Positions 1-5,155 of a stretch of DNA of 10,590 nt are shown in pieces. The position numbers and the translations under genes are program-made. The stretch lies in contig CALJTZ010000524.1 in the NCBI GenBank assembly GCA_937975655.1, positions 1 through 10,590 of the forward strand, given 5' to 3'. The notes below the pieces were generated by a model. The model saw only the letters and a program-made list of their open reading frames with translations. It had not been told where the DNA came from and made no database searches. Numbering within the stretch: position 1 is the stretch's first letter; each line of letters starts with the position of its first letter. The stretch is from an uncultured Synechococcus sp. Its GTDB lineage: Bacteria; Cyanobacteriota; Cyanobacteriia; PCC-6307; Cyanobiaceae.

Positions 1-1
1 C

Positions 2-1012
2 GTGCTCAACACCCGGGAGGAGCCCGGCGGCATCAAGCTCATCACCCACACCCGTTGGGCCGAGGCCGACCTGATCGGTTGGCTACTCACCCAGGTGGAG
101 CAGCTCGAGCGCGATGGCAACGGTGACGCCGCTGAGCCCTGGCATGTGATCAGCCTGCCGCTGATCGCTGAACCAATCATCAAGCCCTTGCCATCTCTGG
201 TGACCCGCGAGGTGGATGACCGCGAGCCGGGCCAGGCCCTGGACCCCTCGAGGTACGACGAAACCTGGGCTCGCAAGAAGCGCCTCAACACCCCCGATCG
301 GGACTGGGAAGCGCTCTACCAGCAGCGCCCGACGCCCGGCAAGGGCACGATCTTCACCAGCGAGATGTTCCGCTTCTACGGCACCGCCGACCGCCCGGGT
401 GAGTTCGGTGACGCCACGTTGCCCGAGCGGTTTGCGCGGCGGCTGGCCTCGATCGACTGCACCTTCAAAGACTCGGCCGGCACCGACATGGTGGCCATCA
501 CGCTCTGGGGCCAGGACGCAGCCGGGCTGTGGCTGCTGGACCTGATCAACCAGCGCCTGGATTTCTCGGCCACGATGGACACCATTGCCGCCATGTGGCC
601 CGTCTGGGGCTTCGGTGAGCTGCTGGTGGAAGACAAGGCCAATGGCCCGGCCGTGATCAGCGCTCTCAAGCGCGCCGCCGCAGGGTTCACGGTGCATGCC
701 GTCAACCCCTTGGGCGGCAAGACCAGCCGCGCCAATGCCGCCACGCCGCAGTTCAACCAAGGCCGTGTCTGGTTCCCGCGGCGCCATGCGCTGACTACGA
801 CGCTCACCAGCCAGCTGGTGAAGTTCCCCGGCGACACGTTTGACGACCTGGTGGACAGCGTGACGCAGGCGGTGAATTTCGTGCAGGGCGCCGGCCCGAT
901 GCGCGTCTCGGTGGCCCACTACGGCCACGGGGACGGCACGGAAGGGCCTGCTGATCCGTTTGCTGACCCGAAACCACAGCGGCGCCTGGCGGCAACGCCG
1001 GGATTCCGCTGA
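2..1012 (+). CDS. terL: Phage terminase large subunit, C-terminal part (5' truncated by window edge)
   Basis: The terminase large subunit is the motor that pumps DNA into the prohead and cuts it to length. This is the end of the ATPase domain plus the whole nuclease domain. The opening LITHTRWAEADLIGWLL matches the coupling segment that follows the ATPase motifs in TerL proteins. Residues about 147-295 have the RNase H-like nuclease layout: SID (D152) starting the first strand, LLVEDK (E210/D211) on the next acidic strand, and FDDLVDSV (D281, D282, D285) as the last acidic cluster; these acidic residues are expected to bind the two metal ions. The frame is open to the window's first bases and no Walker A is present, so the true start lies upstream and the first GTG is not a real start. 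The tail after residue 300 is Pro/Gly-rich and variable. The portal gene is not adjacent but about 5.2 kb downstream. Family call is confident; the subfamily is not resolved. Confidence 0.92.
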   Translation: MLNTREEPGGIKLITHTRWAEADLIGWLLTQVEQLERDGNGDAAEPWHVISLPLIAEPIIKPLPSLVTREVDDREPGQALDPSRYDETWARKKRLNTPDRDWEALYQQRPTPGKGTIFTSEMFRFYGTADRPGEFGDATLPERFARRLASIDCTFKDSAGTDMVAITLWGQDAAGLWLLDLINQRLDFSATMDTIAAMWPVWGFGELLVEDKANGPAVISALKRAAAGFTVHAVNPLGGKTSRANAATPQFNQGRVWFPRRHALTTTLTSQLVKFPGDTFDDLVDSVTQAVNFVQGAGPMRVSVAHYGHGDGTEGPADPFADPKPQRRLAATPGFR

Positions 1013-1029
1013 TCACCCACTACACACCC

Positions 1030-1323
1030 ATGGCTTACCCACTCCACAGCTCACTGAACGTCGGGGCCATGCTCCGGGCCCTGGCCGACGTGGCCGAGGT
1101 GCATCCCTGCCTGAATCCTGATTTCAGCGCCCGTTCGGACTGGGACTTGCTGCAGAGCTTCAACGGGAGCGAGCAGACCATGGCGGTCAGATTCTTTGGC
1201 GACTTTGTGGCCAACGAGTCTGCATTTCGCATCGCCCTGGGCAAGGCCTATCGCAAACACGGCGGCAACCCATCGCTGTTCCTCGCCGGACCGGAACTGG
1301 AGGCGAGCCATGCCGATGCTTGA
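1030..1323 (+). CDS. Hypothetical protein, 97 aa
   Basis: I do not recognise this protein. It is a soluble-looking 97-residue sequence with no membrane segment, signal peptide or cysteine pattern. The centre (SDWDLLQSFNGSEQTMAVRFFGDFVANESAFRIALGKAYRKHGG) looks like two amphipathic helices. It begins 17 bases after the terminase stop, with no clear Shine-Dalgarno sequence, and its end overlaps the next gene's start by 14 bases, which suggests translation coupling in one transcript. Several reading frames are open here, but the spacing to the terminase and the overlap with the coupled downstream genes make this the most credible one. Function unknown; it may be a small packaging-region accessory protein. 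Confidence 0.6.
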   Translation: MAYPLHSSLNVGAMLRALADVAEVHPCLNPDFSARSDWDLLQSFNGSEQTMAVRFFGDFVANESAFRIALGKAYRKHGGNPSLFLAGPELEASHADA

Positions 1324-1669
1324 CGCTGCTGACCCCGCCTTCCGGGCCATGTACCCCAACTGGGCCCGGGTCTATGACGCCCGCGGCCGCCAACTGCTGC
1401 AGGTCATGGCCTGCAACCCAGAGACCGGCGAAGTGATTCAGGTGGACTGGCGCCCAACTCTCTGGGATCGCCTCACGCGCCCGCTGCGTGCCCGGCGGCT
1501 CAGCTGGTGGCGCTGGCTTGCCTACCGCTCCGGCCTGCCGCGCCGCCATGGGTTCTGGCCCGCGCCGCTCACGGTGGTGCCCAATGATCCTCGCTGGACC
1601 GACCATCGCGAGCAGCACGATGCGTTCATGAATCGCGTCTGCTCCCAGCTATTGGAGGATCTTCAGTAA
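1310..1669 (+). CDS. Hypothetical protein, first of two tandem paralogues (119 aa)
   Basis: Unrecognised family. The ATG at 1310 is preferred over an upstream in-frame start at 1196 because the longer version would lie deep inside the previous gene. Residues 21-57 (VYDARGRQLLQ, ETGEVI, WRPTLWDRLTR) and residues 79-92 (RHGFWPAPLTVVPN) recur in the next gene, so the two are paralogues. Between the shared blocks is a very basic, Trp-rich insert (about residues 56-78, RPLRARRLSWWRWLAYRSGLPRR), and a charged tail of about 27 residues after the shared C-terminal motif is absent from the second copy. Its stop overlaps the next ATG by one base (TAATG), and the perfect TTGGAGGAT ribosome-binding site of the next gene lies inside its last codons. 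The regular small domain could be a protein- or nucleic-acid-binding module, but nothing in the sequence fixes the function. Confidence 0.65.
   Translation: MPMLDAADPAFRAMYPNWARVYDARGRQLLQVMACNPETGEVIQVDWRPTLWDRLTRPLRARRLSWWRWLAYRSGLPRRHGFWPAPLTVVPNDPRWTDHREQHDAFMNRVCSQLLEDLQ
1544..1590 (+). repeat. 47-bp diverged direct repeat, copy 1
   Basis: This stretch, coding for the RHGFWPAPLTVVPN end motif of the first paralogue, matches 1897-1943 at 42 of 47 positions, including 23 identical bases in a row (GGGTTCTGGCCCGCGCCGCTCAC would be the shared core, 1550-1572). Four of the five mismatches fall at third codon positions, which is what purifying selection on a duplicated coding segment leaves behind. 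Confidence 0.85.
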
Positions 1670-1962
1670 TGGCAATGCAGTCAGTTCAAGCAATGCACCA
1701 ACTTGGCGCCTGCGTGTGCGACCGGAACGGGAGAATAATCCCCTGCGTTTTGCGATTTGACGCGGAGACAGGTGAAGTGATCGGGGTAACACTCCACTGG
1801 CGCATGAAAGCTTGGGACTTGCTCAACAGAATCACCAAGGGTCGATTCACAGGAGAAGGCGCCGACTGGATACTTCCCAGCGGCGCAATCACTGGCCGCC
1901 ACGGGTTCTGGCCCGCGCCGCTCACCGTCGTGCCCAACGAGCCACCCACCGCCCAGCCATGA
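1669..1962 (+). CDS. Hypothetical protein, second of two tandem paralogues (97 aa)
   Basis: Paralogue of the preceding gene. Both have an xxDxxGR segment, then ETGEVI (residues 33-38), a WxxxxWDxLxR segment (44-54) and the identical RHGFWPAPLTVVPN (77-90); this copy then ends after seven more residues. The start is secure: TTGGAGGAT at 1652-1660 is one of the best ribosome-binding sites in the window, and the ATG overlaps the upstream stop (TAATG). The first two thirds of the gene are visibly richer in A/T and less biased in codon choice than the neighbours, while the last 50 bases return to the GC-rich usage of the other copy. Three cysteines (C15, C17, C26) near the N-terminus are not in copy one. 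Its ATGA stop/start overlaps the sigma factor. Function unknown; the coupling suggests expression with the sigma factor. Confidence 0.75.
   Translation: MAMQSVQAMHQLGACVCDRNGRIIPCVLRFDAETGEVIGVTLHWRMKAWDLLNRITKGRFTGEGADWILPSGAITGRHGFWPAPLTVVPNEPPTAQP
1897..1943 (+). repeat. 47-bp diverged direct repeat, copy 2
   Basis: Second copy of the repeat described at 1544-1590, encoding the C-terminal motif of the second paralogue. Similarity at the DNA level is concentrated here rather than spread over the genes. Confidence 0.85.
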
Positions 1963-2747
1963 CCGCGACCTTCCCCACCCCTACCGCGGCCAGCGAAGAT
2001 CTGGTCACCGCGAACCTTGGCCTGGCACGTCAGCAGGCCTGGAAGTTTCATCGCCGCACCGGTCAGCCCTACGACGACCTCGAAGCGATCGCGTTCGTTG
2101 GCCTGATCCGCGGCTGCCGCCGCTACGACCCAGATCGCCTCAACCCTGGGACCGGCCGGCCCTATGCCCTCAGCACGATCGTGGTGCCGTTCATCCAGGG
2201 CGAGATCCTGCACTGGTTTCGCGACAAGGGCCACGCCATCAAGTTCCCCAGCCGCTGGCGCGAGCAGTGGGGCAAGGTGCAGCGGTTGATGGCTGATCCC
2301 GATGTCTCCACCCAGGAGGTAGCCGAGCAGTCCGGCATGACGATCGAGGAGCTCCAGGAGATGCTCGGCGCCATGGCCGGCACCTCCAACCTCGATGACC
2401 TCTACGGCGCTGATGCTTGTGAGGCCTCAGAACCTGAACTGCCTCGAGTGGCGCCGCTGCAGGCCCTGGTGCGCCAGGCATGGGAAAACCTGCATGCGGG
2501 CGATCAGGCCACGCTGGCGAGCTGGTGGGCAGCGCCACGGCGGCTGGCGCATCCTGCAGGGCCGCTGCAGCAGTTTCACCGGCGGCTGCAGGTACTGCTG
2601 AAGGGCCGCCGGCTGTCGGAGGTGATGCAGCTTCGGCTGGAGGTGACGGTACCGATCGTTGCGGTGGAGCCGAAACCCCCGCGGCGGCGGCGAAACCGCA
2701 AGGCGCTGGAGCAGGCCGCGACGCAGCTGGGCCTGATGGTGGCGTGA
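1959..2747 (+). CDS. Sigma-70 family RNA polymerase sigma factor, SigF/group-3-like, without clear region 4 (262 aa)
   Basis: Sigma factors bind core RNA polymerase and select promoters. Residues about 14-92 fit sigma region 2: the helix LVTANLGLARQQAWKFHRRTG, the core-binding DDLEAIAFVGLIRGCRRYDP, and the -10-reading segment FIQGEILHWFRDKG, closely resembling the xIRGEILHxLRD pattern of SigF/SigB-type (group 3) factors. The next part, IKFPSRWREQWGKVQ, and a short helix-turn-helix-like segment (STQEVAEQSGMTIEELQEML, 117-136) match region 3. From about residue 160 on there is no recognisable region 4 helix-turn-helix for the -35 element; the C-terminus is instead helical and ends in a basic PPRRRRNRK stretch (240-248). 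The ATG at 1959 overlaps the upstream stop (ATGA); a longer in-frame start at 1812 would lie inside the previous gene. A phage-specific sigma that redirects transcription is the natural inference, but a non-initiating homologue that only binds polymerase is possible. Confidence 0.85.
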   Translation: MTATFPTPTAASEDLVTANLGLARQQAWKFHRRTGQPYDDLEAIAFVGLIRGCRRYDPDRLNPGTGRPYALSTIVVPFIQGEILHWFRDKGHAIKFPSRWREQWGKVQRLMADPDVSTQEVAEQSGMTIEELQEMLGAMAGTSNLDDLYGADACEASEPELPRVAPLQALVRQAWENLHAGDQATLASWWAAPRRLAHPAGPLQQFHRRLQVLLKGRRLSEVMQLRLEVTVPIVAVEPKPPRRRRNRKALEQAATQLGLMVA

Positions 2748-2767
2748 GCGGTGCCTGTCCGGCGTTA

Positions 2768-2803
2768 TGCCGTAGCCTTGTACGGCACCTTTACGGATGC
2801 CGT
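2768..2803 (+). promoter_or_regulatory. Candidate operator: three TGCCGT(A) half-sites just upstream of the RHH gene
   Basis: TGCCGTA at 2768-2774 and its exact reverse complement TACGGCA at 2781-2787 form a perfect 7-bp inverted repeat with a 6-bp spacer. TGCCGT occurs again at 2798-2803, making a second inverted pair with ACGGCA (2782-2787). The cluster ends one base before the ATG of a ribbon-helix-helix protein, a class that typically autoregulates by binding short tandem or inverted repeats at its own promoter. Binding is inferred; the same inverted repeat could also act as an RNA hairpin covering the start. Confidence 0.5.
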
Positions 2804-2804
2804 G

Positions 2805-3011
2805 ATGGCTGACACGAGGTTTGAAGTGCGTCTAAACCAGCGCCTGGCGCAAGACTTTGATGAACTGGTTGCCGAAATCGGCACTTCGCGCGCGGACGTG
2901 TTTCGTCGCGCCATTGCGCTTTACAAGCTGGCCAAGGAAGCCGAGATGAGCGAAGGACACGTGATTCTGCGATCTTCTGAGGGCGCCGAGCGCGAGCTGG
3001 TGTCGATCTGA
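2805..3011 (+). CDS. Ribbon-helix-helix (CopG/Arc-like) DNA-binding protein, 68 aa
   Basis: RHH proteins are small dimeric repressors that insert a two-stranded beta ribbon into the DNA major groove. Here residues 5-11 (RFEVRLN) would be the ribbon, 12-24 (QRLAQDFDELVAE) helix A, the turn IGTSRAD begins at 25, and 28-46 (SRADVFRRAIALYKLAKEA) is helix B; the remaining residues (GHVILRSSEGAERELVSI) are the beta-rich tail common in CopG-like proteins. I start at ATG 2805 because the family fold begins right there; an in-frame GTG at 2751 would add 18 residues unlike the family. No good Shine-Dalgarno is seen; the candidate operator abuts the start. TGATG overlap couples it to the membrane protein downstream. 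It may be a stand-alone phage repressor or the antitoxin half of a pair, but the partner does not resemble a known toxin. Confidence 0.8.
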   Translation: MADTRFEVRLNQRLAQDFDELVAEIGTSRADVFRRAIALYKLAKEAEMSEGHVILRSSEGAERELVSI

Positions 3012-3262
3012 TGCCCGGTCCGAAGCCCGTTGATGTCACCACGGACGTTTCCGAGACTTGGCGGGCGTACCAGGCCGAGGATCACGAGCGCAAGGTGGAG
3101 CTGATTCAGGTGTGGTTTGCTGTGGCGGTGATGGGCATGCTGACCGCGGCAAGCCTGGCGGTGGTGCTGTGGCCTGGGATGCCAGCCGATGAGGTGAAGG
3201 TGGCGTGCGGGTGGATTGGGGCAGTGCTGGGTGCTGCGGCGAATACGCTGCGTAAACCGTGA
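3011..3262 (+). CDS. Small two-helix membrane protein, 83 aa
   Basis: The first 30 residues are hydrophilic and charged (VSETWRAYQAEDHERKVE), followed by a membrane segment at about 31-54 (LIQVWFAVAVMGMLTAASLAVVLW), a short loop (PGMPADE) and a second, weaker hydrophobic segment at 62-79 (VKVACGWIGAVLGAAANTL). The acidic/basic N-terminus and hairpin shape fit small phage inner-membrane proteins such as holin-like or superinfection-exclusion proteins, but no diagnostic motif is present and no endolysin gene is nearby, so I name no function. It starts by a one-base stop/start overlap with the RHH gene, so the two are almost surely co-translated, and it ends 7 bases from the convergent hicA stop. 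Confidence 0.6.
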   Translation: MPGPKPVDVTTDVSETWRAYQAEDHERKVELIQVWFAVAVMGMLTAASLAVVLWPGMPADEVKVACGWIGAVLGAAANTLRKP

Positions 3263-3269
3263 GCAGGCG

Positions 3270-3509
3270 TCAGCGTTTCAGCTGCTCGTACCACGCGTTG
3301 ATGCTGTAGCCGGACTGTCGCACCATCCGGTTGAGCAGAGGCGCGATGAACGGCTGCTTAGGACAGTCCACCGTCACCAGCCGGGCTTGGCCCAGGGCGA
3401 AGGCGGTCCAGTGCTCGTGAGAACCCTTCTGTCGCTGGCACTCGAAGCCGAGGGATGAGAGGATCCGCTTCACCTCCTTGCAGGTGAGCGGCCGGTACTT
3501 ACGCCCCAC
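3270..3509 (-). CDS. hicA: HicA-family mRNA interferase toxin, 79 aa
   Basis: HicA toxins are small double-stranded-RNA-binding-fold ribonucleases that cleave mRNA and are held inactive by HicB. The protein has the family's order: PLTCKEVKRILSSLGFECQRQKGSHEHW (residues 7-34) with the conserved Gly-Ser-His (G29, S30, H31), where the His is the catalytic residue, then the beta strand ARLVTVDCP and the closing helix PFIAPLLNRMVRQSGYSINAWYEQL. The usual GTG start at 3509 gives the expected length of about 80 residues and is preceded by TAGGAG, four bases upstream; the open frame continues further upstream only through hicB. It lies 7 bases after the hicB stop, so both share a transcript. The His looks intact, so the toxin is probably active, but this is not proved by the sequence. 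Confidence 0.85.
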   Translation of the reverse strand: MGRKYRPLTCKEVKRILSSLGFECQRQKGSHEHWTAFALGQARLVTVDCPKQPFIAPLLNRMVRQSGYSINAWYEQLKR

Positions 3510-3516
3510 AAGGCTC

Positions 3517-3840
3517 CTACGCAGCCTGGGGCTGGAACGGCTGCTGGTAGCTCTGCAGGATCCCCCGAGCGGCGTGCACGGCCCGAAGGGCCATACCCAC
3601 ATAGAAAAGGACCCAGTCACCCATCGGAGCGCGACGGTTCAGCAGCTGAACCGCATGGGCCCCACCATCCATGGCGAGAACTTCATCCACGTAACTGTTG
3701 ACCTGCGCGAGCACTCGGCGCTGTGCCGCCTCGAAGGTGGAATCCTGAGCGGCCAGGTCAAAATCCAGGCACGCGACAACCCACTGATCGTCGATACGAC
3801 GGCCAAGCAGGTGAAGGGTTGCGGGGATGGTGGATGCCAT
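3517..3840 (-). CDS. hicB: HicB-like antitoxin, 107 aa
   Basis: HicB antitoxins have a partial RNase H-like domain that covers the HicA active site. Residues 5-40 (IPATLHLLGRRIDDQWVVACLDFDLAAQDSTFEAAQR) follow the HicB pattern of a strand, a turn with charged residues, the strand WVVACLDFDLAAQG-like and a helix starting near the family's typical TxEEA position. The C-terminal half (about 41-107) is helical and Gln-rich at the end (QSYQQPFQPQAA) and shows no obvious helix-turn-helix or ribbon-helix-helix DNA-binding domain, unlike many HicB proteins. The ATG at 3840 sits on a 9-bp inverted repeat. Order is antitoxin first, reverse of the classical hicAB. Call rests on the domain pattern plus the neighbouring hicA. 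Confidence 0.72.
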   Translation of the reverse strand: MASTIPATLHLLGRRIDDQWVVACLDFDLAAQDSTFEAAQRRVLAQVNSYVDEVLAMDGGAHAVQLLNRRAPMGDWVLFYVGMALRAVHAARGILQSYQQPFQPQAA

Positions 3841-3930
3841 GGATTAACCATATGGCACCAGGAGCGCAACGGCGAGCCTTGTGCATACACTTAATCCATT
3901 GCAATTCCGCAACCGCACCGGTAGGATTAA
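3839..3930. promoter_or_regulatory. Divergent regulatory region with GGATTAA repeats between hicB and the candidate RNA
   Basis: ATGGATTAA at 3839-3847, over the hicB start codon, is the exact reverse complement of TTAATCCAT at 3891-3899, and GGATTAA recurs at 3924-3930. Three half-sites spaced over 92 bp of A/T-richer sequence look like operator sites for a dimeric repressor. On the minus strand a weak promoter for hicBA can be drawn: TTGCGG (3912-3907) and TATGCA (3887-3882), 19 bases apart. Which protein would bind is unknown; HicB itself is the usual candidate at such loci, though its DNA-binding domain is not evident here. Confidence 0.45.
3899..3927 (+). promoter_or_regulatory. Sigma-70-type promoter candidate for the structured RNA
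   Basis: TTGCAA (3899-3904) and TAGGAT (3922-3927) each match the consensus hexamers at 4 of 6 positions with the ideal 17-bp spacer. Transcription would start near 3934. The -35 overlaps one GGATTAA half-site and the -10 overlaps another, so the site could be repressed together with hicBA. Confidence 0.4.
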
Positions 3931-3933
3931 GCC

Positions 3934-4080
3934 GTGAGGGCGGATAGGCTGCCCGGGCCGGGTCGGTCCCATCCGCAAGGACGGACGCGGTGCTGGGGTT
4001 TCAACTGGGCCCTAGCTGAAACCGTATCGGAGGCCCGGTTCCTACCGGTGAAGGCTCGGCCCAACAGCCGGGCCTTTTCC
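3934..4080 (+). ncRNA. Candidate structured small RNA of unknown class
   Basis: No convincing protein gene covers this stretch, yet it folds well. CGGAT (3941-3945) can pair with ATCCG (3971-3975) around a GC-rich interior; GGTTTCA (3997-4003) pairs with TGAAACC (4017-4023) and the stem continues inward past one mismatch; CCGGT (4035-4039) pairs with ACCGG (4044-4048) around a 4-base loop; and the stretch ends in a strong intrinsic terminator. GGCCCGG (4032-4038) can alternatively pair with CCGGGCC (4068-4074) inside the terminator, giving a mutually exclusive antiterminator-like fold. A promoter candidate sits just upstream and a separate promoter follows the terminator, so a discrete transcript of about 147 nt is more likely than a leader. 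I could not match it to tmRNA, SRP RNA, a known riboswitch or a ribozyme core. Confidence 0.45.
4051..4078 (+). terminator. Rho-independent terminator
   Basis: AAGGCTCGGC (4051-4060) pairs along its full length with GCCGGGCCTT (4067-4076), with one G-U wobble, around the loop CCAACA, and runs into TTTT (4075-4078). It closes the candidate RNA and isolates the KilA-N unit's promoter from upstream transcription. Confidence 0.8.
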
Positions 4081-4086
4081 GTGGGG

Positions 4087-4117
4087 TTGACACACCTTGC
4101 ACTGGCGTGCTTATGCT
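4087..4117 (+). promoter_or_regulatory. Promoter for the KilA-N unit
   Basis: A consensus -35 TTGACA (4087-4092) is followed by TATGCT (4112-4117), 4 of 6 to the -10 consensus, with a 19-bp spacer (18 if TTATGC is used). It lies directly after the terminator and about 48 bases before the first start codon of the downstream pair, which gives a short leader. This is the best sigma-70-like promoter in the window. Confidence 0.65.
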
Positions 4118-4164
4118 GTGGATGTCAGGCAGCGATGTCTGGCGCACCAGTTGGAGCATTGACC

Positions 4165-4353
4165 ATGAAGACCCTTGCGTTCCCTGCGTGGGAGGGCGGC
4201 CCGTTCGCGGATGCGATCGACCGCGCCTTGTGGGAGCTGGGCTACACCAACGATTTCGACACCACTGCCGAGGCCCAGGCCGCTGTGGCTCACGTGCTAC
4301 GCAGGTTCCCTGAACTGGCTGGCCTGAACCTTAAGTTCGCGGAGGTGGGCTGA
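4165..4353 (+). CDS. Hypothetical protein, 62 aa, first gene of the KilA-N unit
   Basis: Small acidic, soluble protein with no recognised domain. It begins MKTLAFPAWEGGPFADAIDRALWELGYTNDF and ends in a helix (TAEAQAAVAHVLRRFPELAGLNLKF), suggesting a compact helical fold. The ATG at 4165 is chosen because GGAG at 4153-4156 lies 8 bases upstream and the promoter lies in front of it; the longer open frame back to 3934 would run through the terminator and promoter. Its stop overlaps the KilA-N start by one base (TGATG), so the two products are probably made together, possibly as partners. Confidence 0.7.
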   Translation: MKTLAFPAWEGGPFADAIDRALWELGYTNDFDTTAEAQAAVAHVLRRFPELAGLNLKFAEVG

Positions 4354-5093
4354 TGGCACGCACCATCCCGACCATCTGCGCCTGCTGCGGTGAGTTGTTC
4401 CACTCCCGCAGCGTGCTGGCTGCCTACTGCCACGTGAACTGCCGCCGCCGGGCCCGCTACTACCGCGAGCAAGGCCGGCCGATCCCACCCAAGGGCTCGC
4501 AGTGGACCAAGCCGATCAGGCCTGCAGTGGTGCAGCCCGAGATCCTGCCGGTGGCAGCTGACACATCCTCTCTGGAGGTGCGCGAGTGGCACGGCACGCC
4601 GATTCAGCGCCGGCCGGCCGATGGCTACGTCAACGCCACGGCCATGTGCAAGGCCAATGGCAAGCGGTGGCATGACTTCCGCTCATCAACTCAGTGCGAG
4701 GCCTACACCCAAGCTCTCGCAGCCGAAACCGGGATTTCCGGTTTCGCTCTGGTGGACTCCCAGCGAGGCGGGGATGGCGCCGGCGGCTCCACCTGGATTC
4801 ACCCGGATCTGGCCACGGAGCTGGCCCGCTGGATCAGCCCGGCCTTCAGCGTCTTCGTGAATCGCTGGTTCCGCGCTGAGCTGGAGGCCCGCGCAAAGGG
4901 TCGGCCGGCAGCCCATCCCCAAGGCCTGCCCAACGGCGTTCACGTCATCGCCGACAACCCGCAGCAGGCCGCCTGGCTCTGGGCCACTGCCGTCGAAGCC
5001 GAAGTCAGCGCTGCACTCTCCCGCAGCACCATCGCCGGTCGGCGCCTCCACCCAGTGCCCACCCACTACCAGCTGCACCTGTTGCAGGCCTGA
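4353..5093 (+). CDS. KilA-N domain protein with N-terminal zinc finger, 246 aa
   Basis: KilA-N is a DNA-binding domain of phages and large DNA viruses, related to the APSES fold; many members are regulators or antirepressors, and phage P1 KilA is toxic to the host. The N-terminus has a compact zinc-binding pattern, C9-x-C11-C12 and C26-x3-C30 in a basic context (HVNCRRRARYYRE), like small treble-clef fingers. A Pro-rich linker (41-75) leads to the KilA-N domain at about 76-173, with the signature DGYVNATAMCKANGKRWHDF (residues 90-109), the central helices and WIHPDLATELARWISPAFSVFVNRWF (148-173). The last 70 residues are a divergent tail. The ATG at 4353 is coupled to the previous stop. Role is probably DNA binding; target unknown. 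Confidence 0.9.
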   Translation: MARTIPTICACCGELFHSRSVLAAYCHVNCRRRARYYREQGRPIPPKGSQWTKPIRPAVVQPEILPVAADTSSLEVREWHGTPIQRRPADGYVNATAMCKANGKRWHDFRSSTQCEAYTQALAAETGISGFALVDSQRGGDGAGGSTWIHPDLATELARWISPAFSVFVNRWFRAELEARAKGRPAAHPQGLPNGVHVIADNPQQAAWLWATAVEAEVSAALSRSTIAGRRLHPVPTHYQLHLLQA

Positions 5094-5109
5094 ACCTGCC
5101 AACACACCA

Positions 5110-5132
5110 CGGCCCTGCTACTGGTGGGGCCG
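5110..5132 (+). other. Hairpin after the KilA-N gene
   Basis: CGGCCC (5110-5115) pairs with GGGCCG (5127-5132) around an 11-base loop, 17 bases after the KilA-N stop. No T-run follows, so it may only stabilise an mRNA 3' end or weakly attenuate readthrough. An alternative CACCA/TGGTG pairing overlaps it. Confidence 0.3.
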
Positions 5133-5155
5133 CTACAGCCCTTAAAGCCAGGAAA

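Noticed and set aside
83..928. Long minus-strand open frame of 281 codons opposite terminase
   Set aside because: It lies antisense to a clear terminase; GC-rich genes commonly leave long open antisense frames, and its product (many His, Arg and Gly, no domain) looks like a shadow.
2085..2092. GCGATCGC, the cyanobacterial HIP1 palindrome
   Set aside because: A single copy in 10.6 kb of GC-rich DNA is not enrichment, so it was not used as host evidence.
3478..3894. Plus-strand open frame of 138 codons across hicB
   Set aside because: It is antisense to the hicBA pair, whose family motifs are clear on the minus strand.
3997..4023. GGTTTCAAC...TGAAACC resembles the ends of cyanobacterial CRISPR repeats
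   Set aside because: It occurs once only, with no second repeat or spacer-like periodicity; it is better read as a hairpin in the candidate RNA.
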